Part shown: positions 23,932 to 32,509 of the stretch, in pieces
Layout of the letters: the number at the start of each line of letters is the position of its first letter
Position numbering within the stretch: the first letter of the stretch is position 1
From: Marinomonas vulgaris
Lineage (GTDB): Bacteria; Pseudomonadota; Gammaproteobacteria; Pseudomonadales; Marinomonadaceae
DNA length: 54,805 bases
Assembly: GCF_018145875.1 (NCBI RefSeq)
Contig: NZ_JAGSSV010000020.1
Span: 1-54,805 of the forward strand
Direction: 5' to 3'
Made by a program: the position numbers and the translations under genes
Notes under the pieces: generated by a model
What the model saw: the letters and a program-made list of their open reading frames with translations, nothing else
Databases searched by the model: none
Told to the model about the DNA's origin: nothing

Positions 23932-25698
23932 TTAGTGGTCAACCGCACCGCCTGCACCTTGTGGGTAACGTACACTTTCAACAAGGTCTTGGATTTCTTT
24001 TGGTGGCGGTGCTGTCATAGAAGAGACAGTGAAAGCAACCACAAAGTTAATCACGGCACCAACAGCACCAAATGATAGCGGAGAAATACCAAACAACCAG
24101 TTATCAGGTGTGTTCGCAAAAGACGCTGTACCTGGGATGAAGAACCAACCTAGGAATAGGAAGATATACACCAAGGTACACACCAAGCCTGCTAGCATAC
24201 CTGCGATGGCACCTGTGCCGTTTACACGTTTAGAGAAGATACCCATCATCAAGGCAGGGAACAAAGACGCCCCTGCAATACCGAAGGCTAAAGCAACCAC
24301 CTGCGCGGCAAAGCCGGGTGGGTTCATCCCGAGATAGGTCGCCACCACAATGGCGACAAACATGGACACCCTCGCCACTTTGAGTTCGCCTTTGTCACTG
24401 ATATTGGGGTTGATCGAGCCTTTTATTAAGTCATGACTGATGGCGGACGATATTGCCAACAGCAAACCCGCGGCGGTAGAAAGCGCGGCGGCTAAACCAC
24501 CCGCTGCGATCAGACCGATTACCCAGCTTGGAAGATTAGCAATCTCTGGGTTCGCTAATACCAAGATGTCACGGTTAACGTCTAGCTCATTGCCTTCCCA
24601 ACCGCGAGCGGTAGCTTCTTCTTGGAACGCAGGAACATCGTTATAGAACTGCACACGACCATCGCCGTTTTTGTCTTCAAACTTGATTAAACCAGTGGTC
24701 TCCCACGTTTGTACCCAATCAGGACGCTCAGCGTATTCAATTGGTTGCTCAGTTGGACCTGAAGGGTAAATCGTTGTAAGTAAGTTCAAACGTGCCATAG
24801 ACGCTACAGCAGGAGCCGTTAGGTACAACAAAGCGATGAACACAAGTGCCCAACCTGCAGACCAGCGAGCATCGGCTACTTTTGGTACGGTGAAGAAGCG
24901 AATGATAACGTGAGGTAGACCCGCGGTACCTATCATTAACGATAAGGTGAACAGGATCATATTCAGTTTGTTATCCACATCGGCTGTGTAGTCTTGGAAG
25001 CCAAGTTCACGAACCACTTCGTCCAATTTTTGCAACAGGGGAATACCTGATTCGGTGTGATTAGAGAAAAGACCAATCGCAGGAATAAAGGTATCGGTTA
25101 ATTGCAACGAGATGAACACAGCAGGAATGGTATAAGCGATGATTAACACCACGTACTGGGCAACCTGTGTGTAAGTAATGCCTTTCATGCCGCCAAGTAC
25201 TGCATAGAAGAACACCACCACCGCAGCAATGATCAAACCTGTGTCGTTGTCTACTTCAAGGAAGCGAGAAAACGCTACGCCAGCCCCTGTCATTTGACCG
25301 ATAACATAAGTGACCGACGCAATGATCAAACAAGCTACCGCGACCAAACGAGCGGTTTGGCTATAGAAACGATCGCCGATAAAGTCAGGCACGGTGAACT
25401 TACCAAATTTACGCAAGTAAGGGGCCAATAACATGGCCAGTAACACATAACCGCCAGTCCAACCCATCAGGAAGGTAGAGTTAGCGTAACCACCAGCCGC
25501 GATAAGACCCGCCATTGATATGAAGGAGGCCGCCGACATCCAGTCAGCCGCGGTTGCCATGCCGTTTAGCACAGGGTGAACACCGCCACCTGCCACGTAA
25601 AATTCTTTAGTGGAACCGGCACGAGCCCAAATCGCAATACCGAAGTAGAGCGCAAAGGAGCTGCCGACGAAAAGTAAGTTGATAGTAAATTGATCCAT
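23932..25698 (-). CDS. Sodium:solute symporter, VC_2705 type
   Basis: 588 residues in the SSS family with about 13 membrane helices. Hallmarks are STKEFYVAGGGVHPVLNGMATAADWMSAASFIS near the N-terminus (positions 20-60) and GGLAAALSTAAGLLLAISSAISHD around residue 405. It should import an organic acid (acetate-like) with sodium. An AGGAG ribosome binding site overlaps the last codons of the upstream DUF4212 gene, a sign of translational coupling. Between helices it carries an inserted hydrophilic loop (about residues 315-385) containing an EF-hand-like stretch, DKNGDGRVQF. Substrate is unproven. Confidence 0.93.
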   Translation of the reverse strand: MDQFTINLLFVGSSFALYFGIAIWARAGSTKEFYVAGGGVHPVLNGMATAADWMSAASFISMAGLIAAGGYANSTFLMGWTGGYVLLAMLLAPYLRKFGKFTVPDFIGDRFYSQTARLVAVACLIIASVTYVIGQMTGAGVAFSRFLEVDNDTGLIIAAVVVFFYAVLGGMKGITYTQVAQYVVLIIAYTIPAVFISLQLTDTFIPAIGLFSNHTESGIPLLQKLDEVVRELGFQDYTADVDNKLNMILFTLSLMIGTAGLPHVIIRFFTVPKVADARWSAGWALVFIALLYLTAPAVASMARLNLLTTIYPSGPTEQPIEYAERPDWVQTWETTGLIKFEDKNGDGRVQFYNDVPAFQEEATARGWEGNELDVNRDILVLANPEIANLPSWVIGLIAAGGLAAALSTAAGLLLAISSAISHDLIKGSINPNISDKGELKVARVSMFVAIVVATYLGMNPPGFAAQVVALAFGIAGASLFPALMMGIFSKRVNGTGAIAGMLAGLVCTLVYIFLFLGWFFIPGTASFANTPDNWLFGISPLSFGAVGAVINFVVAFTVSSMTAPPPKEIQDLVESVRYPQGAGGAVDH

Positions 25699-25703
25699 AG
25701 TCG

Positions 25704-25964
25704 TTACTCCTGCAGGCCAAATTCTTCATCAAGTTTGTTCATTCTCCACGCATAGAAGAAAGTCAAAATGATGAAAACGATGATGGAACCTTGCTGAGCA
25801 AACCAGAAACCTAGGTCGGTTCCTCCGATATGAATGCCTGAGAGCATGGGACGTAGTAAGATGGCGCAACCGTAGGATGCTAAAGCCCAAACCACTAAGC
25901 TGCCGAGAATCAGCCTGAGGTTTGCTTGCCAGTATTTTTCTGCATTATTGTTATTTTCTGACAC
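25704..25964 (-). CDS. DUF4212 small subunit of the sodium:solute symporter
   Basis: 86 residues, GTG start with AAGGAGATC upstream. Two membrane helices (about 13-32, LRLILGSLVVWALASYGCAILL, and 50-68, GSIIVFIILTFFYAW) end with the cytoplasmic MNKLDEEFG tail typical of TIGR03647. These proteins are consistently encoded directly before VC_2705-type symporters, here by 5 nt, and are thought to be accessory subunits. Confidence 0.93.
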   Translation of the reverse strand: MSENNNNAEKYWQANLRLILGSLVVWALASYGCAILLRPMLSGIHIGGTDLGFWFAQQGSIIVFIILTFFYAWRMNKLDEEFGLQE

Positions 25965-26030
25965 GGTAGATCTCCTTATAATTATTTTTATCAGCCTCTT
26001 GAATCTAGCAGGCGAATCTTTAATAAGAAG

Positions 26031-26046
26031 TGAGACTTTAGTCTCA
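26031..26046. promoter_or_regulatory. Candidate operator, 16-bp perfect dyad
   Basis: TGAGACTTTAGTCTCA has 7-bp arms around TT. It lies 67 nt upstream of the DUF4212 start and 82 nt upstream of the DUF6500 start, in the divergent intergenic region. It fits an operator for a dimeric regulator; the regulator is unknown. Confidence 0.5.
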
Positions 26047-26128
26047 TAGTCTGATTTTTAAACGATATTGCGACAAAAGGATGTGCTTGAATCGTGCGAC
26101 TAATGGAGAAAAAGCGAGAGAAGATGCA

Positions 26129-26362
26129 ATGAATGCTAAGATAAAACAAAAAATCCTGACGGTTTGTGCAAATAAAATACAGCAAAAAGGTGAAGGTGTT
26201 CAGTTGTCTTTTTATGCGTTTTTTGCCAATAAAAATACTGATCCAGTGGCTTTAATGCAGGTTGCTCGCTGGTGGATTGAAGAAAATCAGTTTGATCACT
26301 TCGAAAAAGCGACCAAAATACAGGCTTTGATCGAAGCGATGGATCAAAACGAAGTGGTGTAA
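26129..26362 (+). CDS. DUF6500 family small protein
   Basis: 77 residues from the ATG at 26129, preceded by AGAGAAG; an upstream in-frame ATG at 26081 has a poorer context. Conserved blocks include KGEGVQLSFYAFFANKNTDP and WWIEENQFDHFEKATKIQAL, typical of this domain. Soluble, function unknown. It is followed 78 nt later by the MOSC gene in the same direction. Confidence 0.8.
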   Translation: MNAKIKQKILTVCANKIQQKGEGVQLSFYAFFANKNTDPVALMQVARWWIEENQFDHFEKATKIQALIEAMDQNEVV

Positions 26363-26440
26363 TCGTGTGTAACGCAGAGAGTTTTTCACAAACGGGTATG
26401 CCATAATCGAATCATGGCAAATCGGCTTCAGGAGCAAAGG

Positions 26441-26908
26441 GTGATTTTAGCTATTTATGTATCGAAAAAATCCAAACAATCTCAAATAGGCATTGACGCG
26501 GTCAAAGCTGACGCCGGAAAAGGCATTGTGGGCGATCGATATTATGGTAAAAAAGGCCTAGATGGCCCCAATATTACGTTTGTTGAAAGCGAAGAAATTG
26601 CCGCTTTTAATGCGAATTTTGGTCAGCATATTAGTTTGTCGTCTACACGACGAAACATCGTTACCCAAGGCGTGCGATTAAATCAGCTGGTGGGGCAAGA
26701 GTTTTCAATTGGTGACGTGCGCTTTTATGGGGTTGAACTGTGTGAACCCTGTGGCTCTCTTGGCAAAGCGCTGGCTAATGACTCTCTAACATCATCGCAA
26801 GTGGTTAGAGCGTGGACGCGCCGTGCAGGGTTGCGCGCCAACGTATTAACAACGGGCATTTTACGCACCGGGATGCAGTTTAACCTGATTTCAAAAGCCA
26901 CTAAGTAG
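26441..26908 (+). CDS. MOSC-domain sulfurtransferase-like protein
   Basis: The start is placed at GTG 26441 because AGGAG lies 6 nt upstream (155 residues); an ATG at 26414 without a clear ribosome binding site would add nine residues. MOSC motifs: GIVGDRYYG, VESEEIAAF, RRNIVTQGVRLN, and the conserved Cys in ELCEPCG. MOSC proteins (YiiM/YcbX-like, MOCOS C-terminus) bind molybdenum cofactor or carry sulfur on that Cys. Its 3' end overlaps the convergent aminotransferase by 8 nt. Confidence 0.88.
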   Translation: MILAIYVSKKSKQSQIGIDAVKADAGKGIVGDRYYGKKGLDGPNITFVESEEIAAFNANFGQHISLSSTRRNIVTQGVRLNQLVGQEFSIGDVRFYGVELCEPCGSLGKALANDSLTSSQVVRAWTRRAGLRANVLTTGILRTGMQFNLISKATK

Positions 26909-28571
26909 CGTTTTTCTGCGTTAAATCTTGCGCTAATACAAAGTGTTTGATGTCCGAAAATGCGTCATTAAAAGGCTGATTTTGATCGATAAATTCCCCC
27001 GCAAGGCAACGTTTGACCAGCTCGCTGGCTTGTTCTAAGTACGTACTTTTAGCCACGATTTTTTGCTGTGTAAACTCTGTGTCGGCTGATCTAAATAACA
27101 GCGTATCAAGTGGTTTAGGTTGAACCGATTGTCCCTGAAAACGCCATAAATCGGTGCTTTGCTCATAAGCATAAAAAGGCAGCAAGGTGATCCCATGTTG
27201 AGCCACGAAATCGATGGCATCTAAAATAAAATTAGCCTCTTTCTCGTCTAAAAAGTAATTTAAATTGAACCGCACCCAACCCGGTTTGACCAGTTTCTCC
27301 CCGTGCTTTATGGCCAATTGAATACGTTCTGATTCTGCTTTATTGATACCTAAAAGTTGGTGGCCGTATGGCCCGGCACAAGAGCATCCGCCACGAACTT
27401 GAATACCAAACACATCGTTCAGCACGGCAGTGACAAAACCATGATGCAAATAGCCAGCGTCAGTGCGAATACGAAAAGCGGTAATGGACAGACGCGGTGC
27501 GTCAGCGTGTCCCAATCGTTCGATATTTGGATGCTGGTGCCAACGCTGATTTATTAAATTAACAAGTTCATGCTCGCGCGCTTCGATTAGCTTGGCACCC
27601 ACAGTTTCTTTTAGCTGAAAGACCAAACCGGCACGAATGGATTCGATAATAGCGGGGGTGCCGCCTTCTTCACGACGTTCGCCAACAGGCAAAAACGTGT
27701 GGTCATCCGGCGTCACAAAAGACACGGTGCCACCGCCAATCAAGCTGGGCTTAAGGTTGTTGATCAAGGCTTTTTTGACCACTAAAATGCCTGGTGTGCC
27801 AGGCCCACCGATGAATTTATGGGTCGAGAAAAACATCGCGTCTTTTGCCAATGATGGGGCAAGTGTTTTCTCGGTGTTAGGGTTCATATCTAAGTTCACA
27901 TAAGGCGCGGCGGCGGCAAAATCCCAAAAAGCCAAGGCGTTATAACGATGCAATAACGCAGTAATAGCATCTTGATCGCACAAAATCCCTGTTACATTGG
28001 AGGCGGCACTGAAGCTGCCAATGCAGGTTTTGTGTTGATTTTCCTGCAGTACTTGCTCCAAAGTGGTAAGACAAACGCCACCGTTTTTGGATTCCGCAAT
28101 GCGTATTACCTCGACACCCAGTTCACGCCATGGCAGTTCGTTGGAGTGATGCTCATACAGCCCGATAAATACACACACATCGGCTTTTTCCGTGGTGTTG
28201 AGCGTACGTAAACCTAGTTGGCTGATTAACGTATTAATAGCCGATGTGGCGCCGCTGCCGCAGAAAATCACCAAATCGTCTTTTGTGGCGTTAACCGATG
28301 AGCGAATTTGCTGACGAGCTTGCTCACGAAAGGCGGTGGTTTGTTGTCCTGTGGCGTTGGCTTCGGTGTGCGTGTTGGCGTAGAGCGGCATCACATGCTG
28401 ACGAATGGCGTCTTCAATAAAGTCCAAACTGCGCCCCGAGGCGGTGTAATCGGCGTAGGTGAGCGTGCGCTGCCCGAAAGGCGTAGTAATCTGAGTATCG
28501 TGGCCTATGATGCCGTTGCGAATACGGTCTAATAATGTACTGTCTTTGGTTTGAACGGCTGTCAGGGTCAT
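26901..28571 (-). CDS. Class V aminotransferase, cysteine desulfurase-like
   Basis: 556 residues, PLP fold type I. Visible motifs are the N-terminal YADYTASGRSL and NTHTEANATG, the GSGATSAIN phosphate-binding loop, the PLP-lysine region FFSTHKFIGGPGTPG, and RGGCSCAGPYGH near residue 395, a cysteine placed like the persulfide Cys of NifS/SufS enzymes. At 556 residues it is longer than IscS (about 400); the extra C-terminal 130 residues (from about 425) have no recognised domain. It follows a DecR-like regulator by 47 nt, which suggests cysteine or sulfide metabolism. The exact reaction is unproven. Confidence 0.85.
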   Translation of the reverse strand: MTLTAVQTKDSTLLDRIRNGIIGHDTQITTPFGQRTLTYADYTASGRSLDFIEDAIRQHVMPLYANTHTEANATGQQTTAFREQARQQIRSSVNATKDDLVIFCGSGATSAINTLISQLGLRTLNTTEKADVCVFIGLYEHHSNELPWRELGVEVIRIAESKNGGVCLTTLEQVLQENQHKTCIGSFSAASNVTGILCDQDAITALLHRYNALAFWDFAAAAPYVNLDMNPNTEKTLAPSLAKDAMFFSTHKFIGGPGTPGILVVKKALINNLKPSLIGGGTVSFVTPDDHTFLPVGERREEGGTPAIIESIRAGLVFQLKETVGAKLIEAREHELVNLINQRWHQHPNIERLGHADAPRLSITAFRIRTDAGYLHHGFVTAVLNDVFGIQVRGGCSCAGPYGHQLLGINKAESERIQLAIKHGEKLVKPGWVRFNLNYFLDEKEANFILDAIDFVAQHGITLLPFYAYEQSTDLWRFQGQSVQPKPLDTLLFRSADTEFTQQKIVAKSTYLEQASELVKRCLAGEFIDQNQPFNDAFSDIKHFVLAQDLTQKNAT

Positions 28572-28618
28572 TTTGTCTGCCTTGTTGACCAGCCGTCATC
28601 TTGCCTTGTGTCTCTCGG

Positions 28619-29089
28619 TTAGCGAACAGAACTGGGTAGAGGCAACTGCGTTGTCCACTTAATCTGTTCCATAGCAAAGTTCGAGGTCACATCGGTCAAT
28701 GCGGTGGCACTGATTAATCGTTTATAAAATGCGTCGTACGCTGGAATGTCTTTGACCAGCACACGCAATAAGTAATCGTATTCCCCCGCCATGCGATAAA
28801 ACTCCATCACCTCGGGAAATTCTGCGACGACCTTAGCAAAGTGTTCTGCCCACTGTGCGTCGTGCTGATTGGTTTTCACCTGCACAAAAACAGACACGCC
28901 AAGGCCAAATTTATCGGCGTCCAGCAAGGCCACACGGCGCTTGATATAACCGGCGTTTTCGAGTTTTTGCACACGTCGCCAACAAGGGGTTTTTGATAAG
29001 CCAACGTGCTGGGCCATCTGTTCGGTAGAAATACTATCATTACTTTGAATTAAGGCAAGGAGTTGCAAATCTGTTTCATCTAAGTGCAT
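28619..29089 (-). CDS. Lrp/AsnC-family regulator, DecR-like
   Basis: 156 residues. An N-terminal winged helix-turn-helix (about 15-50, STEQMAQHVGLSKTPCWRRVQKLE) is followed by the RAM ligand-binding domain (about 65-150, MAGEYDYLLRV). The C-terminal SNFAMEQIKWTTQLPLP closely matches my memory of E. coli DecR (YbaO), which activates cysteine detoxification genes. The adjacent aminotransferase with its cysteine motif is a plausible target. It is separated from the RND operon terminator by an AT-rich stretch. Confidence 0.9.
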   Translation of the reverse strand: MHLDETDLQLLALIQSNDSISTEQMAQHVGLSKTPCWRRVQKLENAGYIKRRVALLDADKFGLGVSVFVQVKTNQHDAQWAEHFAKVVAEFPEVMEFYRMAGEYDYLLRVLVKDIPAYDAFYKRLISATALTDVTSNFAMEQIKWTTQLPLPSSVR

Positions 29090-29224
29090 TTTGTTCTCTT
29101 TATTATTGAATATTTAGATTTATATTTCTTATTTTGGTGTTTTAGCTAATAACTTGCAATGGGAAGCTTGAGTTTGTCGAAAAGATAGAATTTAAGACAC
29201 AGTGACGGATTAAAAACAGAGTAA

Positions 29225-29259
29225 AAAAAAGCGTATTTTATAAAAAAATACGCTTTTTT
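29225..29259 (-). terminator. Terminator of the RND efflux operon
   Basis: A 15-bp perfect stem (29225-29239 with 29245-29259) centred on GCGTATTTT with a 5-nt loop. A and T runs on both sides suit termination in either direction. It lies 17 nt past the RND pump stop. Confidence 0.85.
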
Positions 29260-29275
29260 GCGGTTGCTTTGAGAA

Positions 29276-32200
29276 TTAAACCCTTTCAGTAGCGACCTTA
29301 GGTTGCTGGAATCGTTTTAACAACTGCTCCGCATCTTCTTTGATCATCAACAGCACTGGGATCAACACCAAGGTGATTACGGTGGCGAACATGATGCCGT
29401 AAGCCAAAGATACAGCTGCAGGAATCAACATTTGCGCTTGTCTGGACGTTTCCCACAGAATCGGAATCAAGCCTGCGAAAGTAGTAAACGAGGTCAGTAG
29501 GACAGCGCGTAGGCGACTGCGACAGGCATGACTGATGGCGTCACGAACCCCTTCTGAGCGCTTGCGCAAATCATTAAAGCGCGATACCAGCAGCAAGCTG
29601 TCGTTCACTACCACACCACTGAGCGCCAAAATCCCATTAAGAGAAAAAATACCCAGAGTCAACTCGTTCATCCAATGTCCGAGCAAAGCCCCTATGATGC
29701 CAAATGGAATGGCCATCATGATGATTACTGGTTGTATGTAGGACTTAAGCGGTATGGCCAAAAGACCGTAAATGATTAGCAGAGCGATCAAGAACATTTC
29801 CGACATAGACGACTGGGTTTCTGCCCGTTGCTCGGCTTCCCCTGAGAAATACACAGACACGCCTGAGAATTGTCGAGTGAGGTTCGGCACCACGGCTTTT
29901 TCAAGATAGGCGACGATTTCTGTCGACGACATGACGTCTTTATCCACTTCCGAGGACATGTACAAAGAGCGTTTTCCGTCGATGCGTACTATGGTGGTTT
30001 CGGCGTTTTCTTGCGCCAAGGTGGCCACCGCAGACAATGGAATACGGGTTCCATCTTCTAAAATGATTTTGGTATTCATCACCGCAGCAGGAGATTCTTG
30101 CTGATCAATAGGGTAGCCCAAACGTACTTCGACTTCGTTGTTGTCGCGCTGGTAGCTTTGTACTTCATCGCCGTCGAAATTGTTGGAAATTTGCGTCGCC
30201 AAATCGCTGGTGGACAAACCTAATAATCGACCTTGATCACTGACGCGCAACACCAATCGTGATTCAGTTGGCGTGTCGTTTTGTTCAATACCTGTAACCG
30301 CTGGCAGAGTTTCAAGTTGTTTCAACAACTCGCTCATAGCGCCTTCTAGCACGCTAGAGTCATTACCGCGTAATTCGATTTTTAGTGCATCAACGGTTTC
30401 CCGTGCACTTCGAATACGAAGGTTTTTGACTCCTTCCGGTGTGCCTGATAACTGCTGCCATTTACTGGCAAATTCGGCGGCGGTATAAGGTCGGTCGGTA
30501 ATGAGTTCGATGCGAATATTACCAGATTGGTCATTACTGGCGGTAACTTGAATGTTTTGAATGGCCACTTCGCCTTTTGGCTCTCTATGGGCTGGAGGAC
30601 CTTTTCTTTCAGAATTAGCGGATGGTTTTGGAGCACCGTCGGGACGCGGTGGGCCAGAGCGTTCGCCAGAGCCAGAGCGTAGATCTATATCAGCTTGATA
30701 AGCCGCTGCTTCCAGCGCCAATAGTACAGTGTTGGTTTGCCCGTAGCTGACGTCGTTTTGCATGGTTAAGCTGCCACGAACGGTATCCCCAGGAATCTGT
30801 GGGAAAAAGCTGGTGCGAATAGCACCGGTAAAGGGCATGGACATCACCAATATGAAAATGGCAAAGAACAGCACCAAAATGGCATATCGATAATTCAATG
30901 CAGCTTCGATAGCGGGGCGGTAAAGTCGTTCACTGAACCAGTTTAAACCTGAGTCTGCGCCATGCTGAATGGCGGCCCAGCCTCTGGCGATCAGGTTGGT
31001 GCGCACGGATTTACGAGTGTTAATGTGCGCCAAGTGAGCTGGCAGAATCACCTTAGACTCAATCACCGACAAGACCAAACAAATGGCCACTACAATGGCA
31101 AACTGCGAATAAAGCTGCCCTAAACGACCTTCGATGTTCGACAAAGCCCAGAAGGCTGCCACCGTGGTAAATACACCAAATAAGGTGGGCACCGCGACAA
31201 TCATGGTGCCCTTGATGGTGCTGGCGAGGGTGTCACCCTCTTTGGAGCGCACCGTATAGATGCTTTCACCCACCACCACGGCATCGTCCACCACTATGCC
31301 CAGTGCCATAATAAAACCGAAGGTGGTGAACATGTTAAGGGTTAAGCCAATGCTTTCGGTGCCCATAAAAAACAAGGTGCCGAAAAAGATAAAGGGCAGC
31401 CCCATGGCAACCCAAAACGCCACGGTAATATTTAGAAAAACCGCCAATAAAACAAACACCAAAAACACCCCAGTAACGGCGTTTTCAACCATGAGTTCCA
31501 GTCGTTGGTTAATGGATTCGCTTCGGTCGTACCAGGTCCCCACGGTCACATTCGGTGGTAAGCGGCCGCTTTCCTGCCATTCGGCCAATACCGATTTGGC
31601 GGCAATGACCGAGTTGGAAATGTCACTGGTGCCCTTGGTTAACACTTGAATGGCTAAGCTGTTTTCTCTATTAAAGCGCGACAAGACAAAATCATCGTCG
31701 TCGAAGGTATCGCGAATCGTCGCTATGTCGCTGAGCAACAGCTTGCCGCCATTGCTGTTGGTTTGAATGGGAATACTAGAAAACTGAGCTTTAATATAAG
31801 CCTGCTCGGACGCGCTGACCGACAAATAAATATCTTTGTTGCGTAAGGTCGCTACTTTTGCCGTGGAAGATTCTGCATTAATGGCCGTGGCGATGTCACT
31901 TAAAGAAAGCCCGTAAGATTCGAGCTTATTTTTGTCCACATCGATTTTCATCATGGGGTCAAGCCAGCCAGTGATGGACGTGGCGCTGATGTCTTCATGT
32001 GCGAGTAAATCGGATTCCAGCTCGTCGGTAAGTGTTTGTAGTGTGCGGCGATCCGCTTGCCCGTAAAGCTGAATCCAAATGGAATGTTCTTCGCGTACGG
32101 CTTTTGACACAACCGCTGGCTCGGCGTCGTCAGGAAAACTGGTGATCTGATCCACTTCGTCTTTTACATCATAAAGCAAGGTGTCTATGTCGTAGCCATC

Positions 32201-32509
32201 GGTCATTTCAATGGTCACGCTGGTAGACTTGGCCGTCGACGAGGTGGTGATGTTTTTAATGCCCGAGGTGCCTTGGAGCGCTTGTTCTATGGGAATGGCA
32301 ATGCCTTCTTCGTTCTCTTTGGCAGAGCCGCTGTTGTTCACCACTGAAATGGCCACGCTGTTGGGCGATAAACTGGGGAAGGCTTCTTTATTAATGGAGC
32401 CTACGTTCAAAATCCCCAAGGTAATCATTAAAATCAGCAGCAAATTCGCCGCCACTGGATTATTGGCAAACCAAGGGATAATGCCTTTAGTGGTGTCATT
32501 CGAGCTCAT
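29276..32509 (-). CDS. RND-family efflux pump (AcrB-like permease)
   Basis: 1077 residues. The N-terminal helix (WFANNPVAANLLLILMITLGIL) and the helix 4 motif GIVVDDAVVVGESIY with its paired aspartates identify a proton-driven RND transporter. Helices cluster near 335-540 and 880-1060. Residues about 606-646 hold a Pro/Ser/Gly/Lys-rich low-complexity insert (SGERSGPPRPDGAPKPS...) not expected in the porter domain, which explains the length beyond about 1030. The start overlaps the adaptor stop by 4 nt (ATGA). Confidence 0.95.
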   Translation of the reverse strand: MSSNDTTKGIIPWFANNPVAANLLLILMITLGILNVGSINKEAFPSLSPNSVAISVVNNSGSAKENEEGIAIPIEQALQGTSGIKNITTSSTAKSTSVTIEMTDGYDIDTLLYDVKDEVDQITSFPDDAEPAVVSKAVREEHSIWIQLYGQADRRTLQTLTDELESDLLAHEDISATSITGWLDPMMKIDVDKNKLESYGLSLSDIATAINAESSTAKVATLRNKDIYLSVSASEQAYIKAQFSSIPIQTNSNGGKLLLSDIATIRDTFDDDDFVLSRFNRENSLAIQVLTKGTSDISNSVIAAKSVLAEWQESGRLPPNVTVGTWYDRSESINQRLELMVENAVTGVFLVFVLLAVFLNITVAFWVAMGLPFIFFGTLFFMGTESIGLTLNMFTTFGFIMALGIVVDDAVVVGESIYTVRSKEGDTLASTIKGTMIVAVPTLFGVFTTVAAFWALSNIEGRLGQLYSQFAIVVAICLVLSVIESKVILPAHLAHINTRKSVRTNLIARGWAAIQHGADSGLNWFSERLYRPAIEAALNYRYAILVLFFAIFILVMSMPFTGAIRTSFFPQIPGDTVRGSLTMQNDVSYGQTNTVLLALEAAAYQADIDLRSGSGERSGPPRPDGAPKPSANSERKGPPAHREPKGEVAIQNIQVTASNDQSGNIRIELITDRPYTAAEFASKWQQLSGTPEGVKNLRIRSARETVDALKIELRGNDSSVLEGAMSELLKQLETLPAVTGIEQNDTPTESRLVLRVSDQGRLLGLSTSDLATQISNNFDGDEVQSYQRDNNEVEVRLGYPIDQQESPAAVMNTKIILEDGTRIPLSAVATLAQENAETTIVRIDGKRSLYMSSEVDKDVMSSTEIVAYLEKAVVPNLTRQFSGVSVYFSGEAEQRAETQSSMSEMFLIALLIIYGLLAIPLKSYIQPVIIMMAIPFGIIGALLGHWMNELTLGIFSLNGILALSGVVVNDSLLLVSRFNDLRKRSEGVRDAISHACRSRLRAVLLTSFTTFAGLIPILWETSRQAQMLIPAAVSLAYGIMFATVITLVLIPVLLMIKEDAEQLLKRFQQPKVATERV

